NCBI GenBank assembly: GCA_047612385.1 | Contig: JBLGAR010000040.1 | Coordinates: forward strand, 1 to 34,533 | Length of the DNA: 34,533 nt | DNA from: JBALVT01 sp047612385 | GTDB taxonomy: Bacteria > Pseudomonadota > Gammaproteobacteria > Pseudomonadales > Halieaceae | Direction of reading: 5' to 3' | Part shown: positions 26,338 through 32,700 of the stretch, piece by piece | How the letters are laid out: each line of letters opens with the position of its first letter | Position numbering within the stretch: position 1 is the first letter of the stretch | Position numbers and translations under genes: made by a program | Notes under the pieces: generated by a model | What the model saw: only the letters and a program-made list of their open reading frames with translations | The model's database searches: none | Told to the model about the DNA's origin: nothing

Positions 26338-26361
26338 GCAGCAATCCAGAGGGATTGCTGC
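26338..26361 (+). repeat. Hairpin A2: short stem without loop core
   Basis: GCAGCAATCC (26338-26347) and GGATTGCTGC (26352-26361) form a perfect 10-bp stem with an AGAG tetraloop. The sequence after it (CTAAATGACACCCA) matches that after hairpin B2 in copy B. It therefore occupies the same position as B2 but has a different stem and no loop core. Confidence 0.85.
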
Positions 26362-26460
26362 TAAATGACACCCAACCCTGGCTGCACTAGAGCTTAAGTA
26401 AGTGCCATTCGGCTCTGTCACGTCAGGTATCATTGCTGAGCGAAAATCAGCGGTTGAATG

Positions 26461-27498
26461 CTAAGCCACGATCGCGCCGGACAAGGGCTTTGCCAGCTCG
26501 GTCCCGAGGTTTGTCCGATTGGCCCAGCTTTCGATGAGGTCAAGGGTTTGACCGTATCGTTCCTCTATCATCCGTACGTCCTGATCAACTTGTTCAGGAC
26601 TGAATACCTGGCCAATAAACTTGGCGTTGCGTCTGAACACCGGCCCGTTGGCAATTGATTCAAGCTCGGCATTAGTGTGTGGCAAATTGAGATGCCGTGT
26701 AACTGCCTGCAATATAGGTACAGGCGTCGCAGTAAGGTGCTTAAAGTCCAGACAAGCGACTTGTTCGCGCGGGGTGGCTGCAATCGCACGTTGAAACAGC
26801 TCCAACTGATGCCGCCAAACGATGGCCGCTGCCTGTAAATCGGTGAACGCAACGGCTTGTCGCTGAGGGATCGCGGCCAGGCCTTCGCCATCAAGAGCAA
26901 AGATATTGTACTGTCCACGCACAAACGATTTGCAGGCCTCGCCCTTTTTCAAAACTGAAACCAGGAAGCTGCGCAAACTGCCGTAAAGTAGCAGCACCGG
27001 TGCGCCGGACTTGATCGCAAAGGGGAGCAGGTTATTGGCTGTATTGGTCGGCTTAATGAGGATGTTTTCGTTGCTGTCAGAAGATGTCGCCAGAAGCGTA
27101 AAGATCGTTTGTGCCAGCGTCTCGCCATATTGCCGTGACTGCCGTGCTTGGCCATCCACACGGAATGCATTTGCCAGGTCCATCAGTATGTTTGGCTCTT
27201 TCAGCGACAACACCGCCCCCGATGCATCCAGCGCGCTGGCCAGCAATGTCGAACAGCAAAACGCGCTGTGAAATACAAATGCAGGCGGTTTATGCGCTTG
27301 GCCGGCTACAGCGGCCATGACATCATTGAGCGATACCGTTTCCCGTGCGGTAACCGAGCCGTCCATGCGTTGGTCCAGGAAAGCTTCTTTCGACAGTGCA
27401 TCGCGACTGATGCGCGCAAAGCTGATCGTTCCGACCTTAGTATCCAGCGCGGCAGGAAACCACGCAGGGTCTTTTAACAATTCGGGCAAATACGCCAA
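26461..27498 (-). CDS. Sulfotransferase-fold protein (paralogue of the 25160 gene)
   Basis: This 345-residue protein uses a TTG start at 27498 with an AGGAG ribosome-binding site 7 bp upstream. The P-loop-like motif is FHSAFCCSTLLASALD at 76-91, followed by LKEPNILMDLANAFRV. A later segment, QVACLDFKHLTATPVPILQAVTRHLNLP, corresponds to the C-terminal acceptor region. It matches the 25160 protein in motif order and N-terminal layout (DPAWFPAALDTKVGTISFA, then EAFLDQRMDGS). The two genes converge on repeat A, with 54 bp from this stop to the repeat. It is probably cotranscribed with the 27528 gene, 29 bp upstream. The target is unknown. Confidence 0.7.
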   Translation of the reverse strand: MAYLPELLKDPAWFPAALDTKVGTISFARISRDALSKEAFLDQRMDGSVTARETVSLNDVMAAVAGQAHKPPAFVFHSAFCCSTLLASALDASGAVLSLKEPNILMDLANAFRVDGQARQSRQYGETLAQTIFTLLATSSDSNENILIKPTNTANNLLPFAIKSGAPVLLLYGSLRSFLVSVLKKGEACKSFVRGQYNIFALDGEGLAAIPQRQAVAFTDLQAAAIVWRHQLELFQRAIAATPREQVACLDFKHLTATPVPILQAVTRHLNLPHTNAELESIANGPVFRRNAKFIGQVFSPEQVDQDVRMIEERYGQTLDLIESWANRTNLGTELAKPLSGAIVA

Positions 27499-27527
27499 GT
27501 GCCAACTCCTCTAATGGGATTCGAATG

Positions 27528-28328
27528 CTAGAGCGGGGTTCCACCCGCGTCCGCGGACTTCCTGACCAACAGTTTTTTTGGTCGTCGCTCACGGGCAGTT
27601 TGAAACAGCGCGAAACTCTGGTTGACGTAATTGGTAACGTCAGTGATCTGGCGTATGTAGGACATTAGCTCCGGTGTGCGCTCGGCTTCAAAAAGGCGGA
27701 CTGCAGAACTGGGGTCGGTGGTCTCGAAGCGGACGTAAAATAATGGCTCGCCACGTTTTAGAATCAGATCCTTGGACAAGTCATGCCACTCCAGTGCCCA
27801 CATATGTATGCGCGGCCAGACATCGATAGGGAAACGACCGCAGATTTGCGTACCTGGCCAGGCGTTCTTCGGATAGTGCAAAAAGGGTGGAAACTGATTA
27901 ACGTAGACGGGATCGTCAGAGACAAAAATAAAAGGTGTCGCAAGCTGTAAAATCGGACGCATTGGGTGGCGCCATTCAGATTGGGGCGACATGACGATCA
28001 ATTTTTGGAAACCGGTTTGCCGCGTGTCTGACATCGGGCCATTCACGTTTTGCAGCTGGAGTAATCCTTCCTGGGTTTTAACCATGCGGAGATGCAGGTT
28101 TACGGGGCAATTGATGACATAGTTTAGGTGGTCATACTGGATTACGGCAGGACAGGTTTGTACGGACTTTGAAGTTTTTGGCTTCGGATCGTCCCGACTG
28201 ATTGGCACCGGTGTATCCCATATCATGCCTGCCTGATCATCCTTCAATAACCAGCCCACCTCGACGTGGCGTGACTTTTTTTCAGCGACTTCGGTTTCTG
28301 ACTTTTTCCCGAACAATTTTGAAAACAT
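27528..28328 (-). CDS. Uncharacterised 266-aa protein of the island
   Basis: I do not recognise this family with confidence. The 266-residue protein starts MFSKLFGKKSETEVAEKKSRHVEVGW with a basic, Lys-rich N-terminus and no signal peptide. It is rich in aromatic residues and Pro in the middle: QFPPFLHYPKNAWPGTQICG, then FPIDVWPRIHMWALEWHD. The C-terminal third, from about TPELMSYIRQITDVTNYVNQSF, is probably helical, and the basic end is RERRPKKLLVRKS. The HLRMVKTQEG and WHDLSKDLILKRGEPLFYVRF blocks suggest a beta-rich fold. It is divergent from the Sel1/P4H gene and upstream of the 26461 sulfotransferase-like gene, so a role linked to that chemistry is plausible but unproven. Confidence 0.75.
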   Translation of the reverse strand: MFSKLFGKKSETEVAEKKSRHVEVGWLLKDDQAGMIWDTPVPISRDDPKPKTSKSVQTCPAVIQYDHLNYVINCPVNLHLRMVKTQEGLLQLQNVNGPMSDTRQTGFQKLIVMSPQSEWRHPMRPILQLATPFIFVSDDPVYVNQFPPFLHYPKNAWPGTQICGRFPIDVWPRIHMWALEWHDLSKDLILKRGEPLFYVRFETTDPSSAVRLFEAERTPELMSYIRQITDVTNYVNQSFALFQTARERRPKKLLVRKSADAGGTPL

Positions 28329-28491
28329 AGTTATGCGTCTACTAGTGTTGAGGCGGCGGCAATCACAACAGATCGCTAGCTACCCGATGTTTCTTTTAAG
28401 GCGTCTATACTACCGCTAAAACCCAGCCAGTACGAAACCTAGTAAGGGGTACAACCCTACACTAGCGCCAATAGTACAAGCGCAGGACGCT
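28329..28491. promoter_or_regulatory. Divergent promoter region inside the island
   Basis: This 163-bp region lies between the 27528 (minus) and 28492 (plus) genes. It contains a hairpin at 28439-28465: CTAGT pairs with ACTAG, and internally AGGG 28445-28448 pairs with CCCT 28455-28458. That places it about 27 bp ahead of the GTG at 28492. It may be an operator or leader structure. No promoter boxes are assigned. Confidence 0.35.
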
Positions 28492-29751
28492 GTGTTAATC
28501 TGCGGTACCTTCTTCAACGACCGCACACGGTGTCCAGTTCTCGTGCCTGACCGACCAGATTCCGATAAAAAACGCCTGCTCCAACTTGCCGAAGACGGGA
28601 ACGTCTCAGCGCGGATTGATGTTGCCTTTAACTATGAGTCTGCGGGTAACACCGAGTTGGCGGCTCACTGGATGGATCGGGCTGCCGCCACCGGCGATGC
28701 TGTCGCCAAAATGCAGCGCGCCGCATGGAAGTTGTATGGAACTAATTTTGAGCGCGATGAGGAAGCAGCTTTCCTGGAAATTCAGGATGTCGCTAATGCC
28801 GGTGGAGAAGGAAACGCTCGTACCTTCCTCGCTGTGTTACTCGCCTATGGAATCGGCTGCGATCGTGATTGGTGCAGCGCCGTTGAGTGGGTCGCATGTC
28901 ACGCGAGGACGGGTCATGCCCGCAGTGTAATGCAACTCGCACTGCTTCAGCCTGATCGGCCTGAAAATGCAGGGCTGATCGAATCATTGCTGAACGGTGC
29001 TGCTAGCCTGGATAGCGTAGCCACTGCTCCGCGCGGCCATGAGCACACCGGCGCGCAGATACCGACTTCTGAGATTGATGCCGCGGCTGCTATCGTCGCT
29101 GATTGCGACGCCTCGGCATGGCGTCCGGCCACAACCACGGCTTTTTCAGAGCGCCCTCACGTCGATATTTACCCTGATGTCGCACCCGATCTCTGGCGGC
29201 GTCACGTCGTTAGAGCGGCACACCCGCTCTTGCACGGTGCGCACGTAAAAGATGCCAACAGTGGGCGTCGAATAAGCGACCCGATGCGAACGAACACCGT
29301 GGCCTTGATCGAGTTGTGGCAAAGCGACTTGGTTTTTTATGCCTTGAGTGCTCGCATCGCCGCTGCAACTGGCGACCCGATAGACCGTCTGGAACCCCCC
29401 AACATATTAAACTACCGACCAGGCCAGACCTATCAAGCACATTTTGATTTCATTAATCCCGATGTGCCAGCTTTCCAAAACGAATTATCGACGCAGGGAC
29501 AAAGAGTCAAAACGCCACTGATTTATCTGAATGACAACTATCAGGGCGGCGCTACAGAATTTCCCGAATTAAAACGCGGCTACAAGGGAGTTGCGGGGGA
29601 CCTTCTGGTCCTGCACAACACCGACTCTGACGGCGATCCCGATCTACAGAGCCTGCATATTGGTGCTCCGCCCACCTCTGGGACGAAATGGGTTTTTTCC
29701 ACCCGCGTGCGCACCAAGCCGCAGGTGGCACGCGTCTGGCCTGATATTTAG
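28492..29751 (+). CDS. Sel1-repeat plus prolyl-4-hydroxylase-type 2OG-Fe(II) oxygenase
   Basis: This 419-residue two-part protein has Sel1-like helical repeats at about 30-160, for example DGNVSARIDVAFNYESAGN and ATGDAVAKMQRAAWKLYG. A P4Hc-type double-stranded beta-helix domain occupies about 215-408. Iron ligands are His317 and Asp319 (YQAHFDF) and His389 (SLHIGAPP). The 2-oxoglutarate-binding Lys is Lys399 (GTKWVFSTRV). PNILNYRPGQTY and YLNDNYQGGATEFPEL are classical P4H blocks. The start is uncertain: GTG 28492 or GTG 28543 (PDRPDSDKKRLL), and neither has a strong ribosome-binding site. The repeats could present a protein substrate. It is the first gene of a plus-strand run leading to a sulfotransferase 3 bp downstream. 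Confidence 0.88.
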   Translation: MLICGTFFNDRTRCPVLVPDRPDSDKKRLLQLAEDGNVSARIDVAFNYESAGNTELAAHWMDRAAATGDAVAKMQRAAWKLYGTNFERDEEAAFLEIQDVANAGGEGNARTFLAVLLAYGIGCDRDWCSAVEWVACHARTGHARSVMQLALLQPDRPENAGLIESLLNGAASLDSVATAPRGHEHTGAQIPTSEIDAAAAIVADCDASAWRPATTTAFSERPHVDIYPDVAPDLWRRHVVRAAHPLLHGAHVKDANSGRRISDPMRTNTVALIELWQSDLVFYALSARIAAATGDPIDRLEPPNILNYRPGQTYQAHFDFINPDVPAFQNELSTQGQRVKTPLIYLNDNYQGGATEFPELKRGYKGVAGDLLVLHNTDSDGDPDLQSLHIGAPPTSGTKWVFSTRVRTKPQVARVWPDI

Positions 29752-29754
29752 TTC

Positions 29755-30384
29755 GTGGTCATTTCCCATAAAAACCGCTTCATTTATTGGAAGCCACACA
29801 AGGTTGCCTCTACCAGTGTGATGTACGCACTTAGCAAATTGTGTGACGAACACGACACCAGCGGTGGTATCGCCGGCAAGGTTGAGGTCGAAGTTGAAAA
29901 CCACCGCCGCAATATGTGCGCGTTTTCACATCTACCCACCATGGGCAATCATGCTGCACCTGCGGAAATCCGCGCTATTACAGATATCATGTGGGGAAGC
30001 GAATTGTGGGACCAGTACTACAAATTCACTATTGTTCGAAACCCTTGGGATTGGGCGCTGTCGCTGCTGGACTATTCGCAGCATCAGTTGGGTCAAAAGC
30101 TGGATTTTGGCGATGTCGTCGAACGCTCCCAAAGGCGTTACTGGTTTTCAGATCGGGATGAACCTTTAGCGGATTTTTATATTCGCTACGAAAACCTCGA
30201 TGCCGACTATGCCCGGGTTTGTTCGCACCTGGGCCTGCGCGAGGAACCGCTGCCGAAACTCCGGGTGGGAACACGAGACACTCAGAAGCCTTATTGGGAG
30301 TACTATACGGATGAGATGCGTGAACTGATCGAGCAGGCATGCCAGTTGGAGATAAACTATTTCTCTTATCGATTCGGCGAATAG
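29755..30384 (+). CDS. Short sulfotransferase family protein
   Basis: This 209-residue protein begins MVISHKNRFIYWKPHKVAST. The 5'-phosphosulfate loop KPHKVASTSV is at 13-22, of the kind seen in carbohydrate-type (Sulfotransfer_2-like) enzymes where K-x-x-S-T replaces the usual R-S-G-S. The 3'-phosphate motif FTIVRNPWDWALSLL is at 91-105. A C-terminal IRYENLDADYARVCSHLGL matches the acceptor/PAPS-side block. The GTG start is 3 bp after the previous stop with no separate ribosome-binding site, so translation is probably coupled to the P4H gene. No membrane anchor is seen, so the acceptor should be cytoplasmic. The acceptor is unknown. Confidence 0.82.
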   Translation: MVISHKNRFIYWKPHKVASTSVMYALSKLCDEHDTSGGIAGKVEVEVENHRRNMCAFSHLPTMGNHAAPAEIRAITDIMWGSELWDQYYKFTIVRNPWDWALSLLDYSQHQLGQKLDFGDVVERSQRRYWFSDRDEPLADFYIRYENLDADYARVCSHLGLREEPLPKLRVGTRDTQKPYWEYYTDEMRELIEQACQLEINYFSYRFGE

Positions 30385-30402
30385 AATGTTGGCGGTTTAA
30401 TC

Positions 30403-30927
30403 TTGCAGTCAAACTACTCAGCAGCGTTGCAAAAAAAGCCATTGGCATTGATGCAGTCTTTAGTCGATCCCGAACAGTTTTTACAAATCGCGACCCAGGC
30501 TCAATGGTATAGGCGAGAATCACCAATGGGTTCGGTGCTGGCAATCGACCCGGTGAAACACGGGAAAATAACAGGGCAAGTCTGCGAGTATTTTTCCCAG
30601 CCGAAATTACTGGAGGCATTGTCCGGACTTGCGGGAATCCCGTTGGATCACTTTGTAGGTAACCTTATCCGCTGCTCTGCTCATTCCAGCGATCGACTGA
30701 GCTGGCTGCACCCCGGAAAACCAGACGCAGGCGTCGCACTGGCGGTAAACATCGGCACTGCGCCAGCCAGGATTAAGTGTTCACAGGGCGATATCATCGT
30801 CGATTTTCAGCCCGGCGATGCTGTCATTATGGCACTGGGTACGGGCCAGCAAAATGAACTTGTTGTTAGCGGGGCTGAAGTAACGCTTATTGAAGGCTTT
30901 CTCTTAAAAAAACCTGTCGCAGCATAA
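30403..30927 (+). CDS. Small protein resembling a degenerate 2OG-Fe(II) oxygenase
   Basis: This 174-residue protein has a TTG start (30403); the internal ATG at 30451 is an alternative. The layout resembles small 2OG oxygenases found near sulfotransferases. There is an N-terminal helical part, then LIRCSAHSSDRLSWLHPGKPDAGVALAVNIG where such enzymes usually carry H-x-D. FQPGDAVIMALGTGQQNELVVSG follows, where the distal His is expected, and EVTLIEGFLL where an Arg is expected. A clear HxD...H...R set is not present (LHPGKPD, then GQQNELV), so it may be catalytically dead or a different cupin-like fold. It is third in the plus-strand run and its end is 9 bp from the convergent propeller gene. 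Confidence 0.6.
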   Translation: MQSNYSAALQKKPLALMQSLVDPEQFLQIATQAQWYRRESPMGSVLAIDPVKHGKITGQVCEYFSQPKLLEALSGLAGIPLDHFVGNLIRCSAHSSDRLSWLHPGKPDAGVALAVNIGTAPARIKCSQGDIIVDFQPGDAVIMALGTGQQNELVVSGAEVTLIEGFLLKKPVAA

Positions 30928-30936
30928 CCAGACCGC

Positions 30937-31854
30937 TCAAAAAGGCCAGACTTCCAGGCCGTGTACGGAATTGCGAATATCCATAGAAAAATTGACGCTC
31001 TTAAGTGTGTCACCACTTTGTATGTCGTGTAGGGATATAGTCGAGGGTGATGACCCGGCCGCAATCAGGTGCTCGTTGATTGGGCACAAGCCGCGGCCAA
31101 AAGCTTGTCGGGCCAGCTTCGTTGTGTCATCAAATCGGTTAATGATTTTATCGTCGGGATAACGCGGTACGTCGAAGGCGACCTCATTTTTATCGGTAAC
31201 AAAGCGCACTTTGTCGGCGGGGGTGTCGTTGTAAAGCAAGCCTTCCTTAAACGGTTGAAGGTTATGCGTCCCGCGCGGCAAACGACCCATAGTCTTCATC
31301 TCCCGTCCGTTAAAATGGATTAGTGTCGGACAGTTAACGCCACCAATAAAGAGGCCTCTGTCGTCTTTGTAAATACTATTGAGATGCAGGTTGCCGCGCG
31401 GTGCTGGCCCTTGCCCGCTAGGATCGAAAGTAGCGGCACGCAAAGCCTCATCCGAGCCGACCAATGAGAGTCCCCAATTGAATGACTTCTTGCTAGCATC
31501 GAAGCCCAGAATGCTGTTGAACCCTGTAGAGCTTAGGTAGAGAGTGCGGCCGTCTGTGCAAATTTCATGGCAGTGCTTGAGGTAGGGGTTACGAAATGAC
31601 TGTTTAATGTTAAAGCTGGTATCGAATAGGAAGAGCTCATCACTGGCTGCGACGTAAATATCCTCGCCGATAAATGCAATACCGCGTAGTCCCCGGTCAG
31701 CGCCTCGACCCGCAAAGTCAATTTCGCAGCTGTTCCAGTCCAGGACCTGATTCGTACTGCCGCTCTCAAGATCGATAAGAAAAATACCACCGTGGCTCTG
31801 GCCCTGTTCGCTGCCGCGGATAACTGACGTCGCAATGACCGTAGGCAATTTCAC
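30937..31854 (-). CDS. Beta-propeller-like protein of unknown function
   Basis: This 305-residue protein has no signal peptide and uses a GTG start that overlaps the stop of the upstream beta-hydroxylase-like gene by 4 bp (GTGA). It contains several blade-like repeats of about 45 residues: GGIFLIDLESGSTNQVLDW, RGIAFIGEDIYVAASDELFLFD, HEICTDGRTLYLSSTGFNSI, LNSIYKDDRGLFIGGVNCPTL, and RGTHNLQPFKEGLLYND. It ends NSVHGLEVWPF. The pattern of conserved RG, HE, HN and GL positions suggests a six-bladed propeller, possibly of a family seen with TPR-sulfotransferases. I cannot assign an activity. Tight coupling to the 31851 gene argues for a joint role. Confidence 0.7.
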   Translation of the reverse strand: MKLPTVIATSVIRGSEQGQSHGGIFLIDLESGSTNQVLDWNSCEIDFAGRGADRGLRGIAFIGEDIYVAASDELFLFDTSFNIKQSFRNPYLKHCHEICTDGRTLYLSSTGFNSILGFDASKKSFNWGLSLVGSDEALRAATFDPSGQGPAPRGNLHLNSIYKDDRGLFIGGVNCPTLIHFNGREMKTMGRLPRGTHNLQPFKEGLLYNDTPADKVRFVTDKNEVAFDVPRYPDDKIINRFDDTTKLARQAFGRGLCPINEHLIAAGSSPSTISLHDIQSGDTLKSVNFSMDIRNSVHGLEVWPF

Positions 31855-32387
31855 TGCGGTTCCATATAGTCGAATATCAGGTGGATTCGATCCTCCTTGC
31901 CACCGTTAAAGACTTCGTGCGGCAACAAGTTGTTCAACTCGTAGGCCTTACCTTCTTCCATTGTCACCCGTTGTTCATCCACCATAAATTCGACATCCCG
32001 ATTGGTCTGTAATGGAAGGTGGATGCGGTGAGCCACAGCAAACGACGGGTGCTTGTCCCAGTGGAGAGGGATAGTCCCTCCAACAACCAGTTTGGCGATC
32101 ATTGCGCGCAACAAACGCCCTCCCGGTTTATAGCTACTCGTAATAATCTCAGTTATCAGCGGAACGACCTGCTCATTGAGATGTGGCCAACCACTTTTTC
32201 GCGCGATTTGGATAGGCTGCCATCCGTCACAATAAACCAGGACGACAGACTGTACGTCTACGCGATCTGTTTGCCATTTCCGGAGGTCATCTTCATGCCA
32301 AACCGGTTCATCCAATGCCAACACAGCATCCTTAAGGACGCTGTGATTTACCTCCCCAAGTTGTCTCACGCTGACATCGATTTTCAT
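31851..32387 (-). CDS. Aspartyl/asparaginyl beta-hydroxylase-like 2OG-Fe(II) oxygenase
   Basis: This 178-residue protein has the double-stranded beta-helix signature of the Asp/Asn beta-hydroxylase family. Iron-binding His109 and Asp111 are in IPLHWDKHP, and AHRIHLPLQT begins at about 119. The distal His157 is in LLPHEVFNGG and the 2OG-binding Arg167 in DRIHLIFDY. All expected ligands are present, so it is probably active. Known relatives hydroxylate Asp/Asn side chains in proteins or free amino acids and peptides; the substrate here is unknown. It is the first gene of a minus-strand pair with the propeller gene and is divergent from the TPR-sulfotransferase gene. Confidence 0.88.
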   Translation of the reverse strand: MKIDVSVRQLGEVNHSVLKDAVLALDEPVWHEDDLRKWQTDRVDVQSVVLVYCDGWQPIQIARKSGWPHLNEQVVPLITEIITSSYKPGGRLLRAMIAKLVVGGTIPLHWDKHPSFAVAHRIHLPLQTNRDVEFMVDEQRVTMEEGKAYELNNLLPHEVFNGGKEDRIHLIFDYMEPQ

Positions 32388-32613
32388 GGTTTAGTCCCAG
32401 GTGACACGGGTTTCTCGCTGTTGCTTTTGGAACGCAGTATTATCCCCGATTACCACTTCGGACGCTATACACAGGCTCGTTGCTTGTCTCCACAAACCAT
32501 TACACAGGCATCTACTCGTGCGCAGGCTTTTGCCCCGCTGGCCAGCCACCAGACAAGCGTCTATCATTGCCAAAATCAAGGCTACACCACTCCTGAGTCT
32601 ATATACCAGCTAG
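32388..32613. promoter_or_regulatory. Divergent intergenic region before the TPR-sulfotransferase
   Basis: These 226 bp lie between the beta-hydroxylase-like gene and the in-frame stop upstream of the TPR gene. There is an 8-bp inverted repeat, GCTTGTCT 32482-32489 with AGACAAGC 32551-32558, with a 61-base interior. A short plus-strand frame crosses the region but its composition and product (basic, Leu/His-rich) do not look like a real protein. No promoter boxes are assigned. Confidence 0.35.
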
Positions 32614-32700
32614 AGGCGACACATCAAACCTATTCAACAACTGCTGCTGCAAGCGCAGAGCCGCTTCGAGCAAAAAAACTATGACGAAGCAGAGCGTCTT

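Larger units (their letters stand above)
26213..26407 (+). repeat. Multi-hairpin inverted-repeat element, copy A (195 bp)
   Basis: The left end TGGTAATTATTTTAG (26213-26227) and right end CTTAAGTAAGTGCCA (26393-26407) are imperfect inverted repeats of each other. Next to the left end is GACAGGAGCCCGCATTTCGC, shared almost exactly with copy B. Inside are a long hairpin (26245-26330) with a conserved loop core and a small hairpin (26338-26361). Near the right end GGCTGCACTAGAGCTTA is shared with copy B. It starts 21 bp after the stop of the 25160 gene, in the gap between two convergent paralogues. I see no open reading frame that looks like a gene and no obvious target duplication. Confidence 0.85.

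Noticed and set aside
26213..26407. Integron attC site
   Set aside because: The size and folded form are suggestive, but I see no GTTRRRY-type core or paired R/L boxes. The two copies are inverted and not in the same direction, as cassette arrays would be, and no integrase gene is in the window.
30029..30619. Minus-strand open frame of 196 codons
   Set aside because: It overlaps the sulfotransferase and oxygenase-like genes on the other strand and is Arg/Pro/Ser-rich with no motif.
32019..32684. Plus-strand open frame of 221 codons
   Set aside because: It is antisense to the beta-hydroxylase-like gene in its first half and its product has no protein-like pattern. The TPR-sulfotransferase reading frame takes over at its end.
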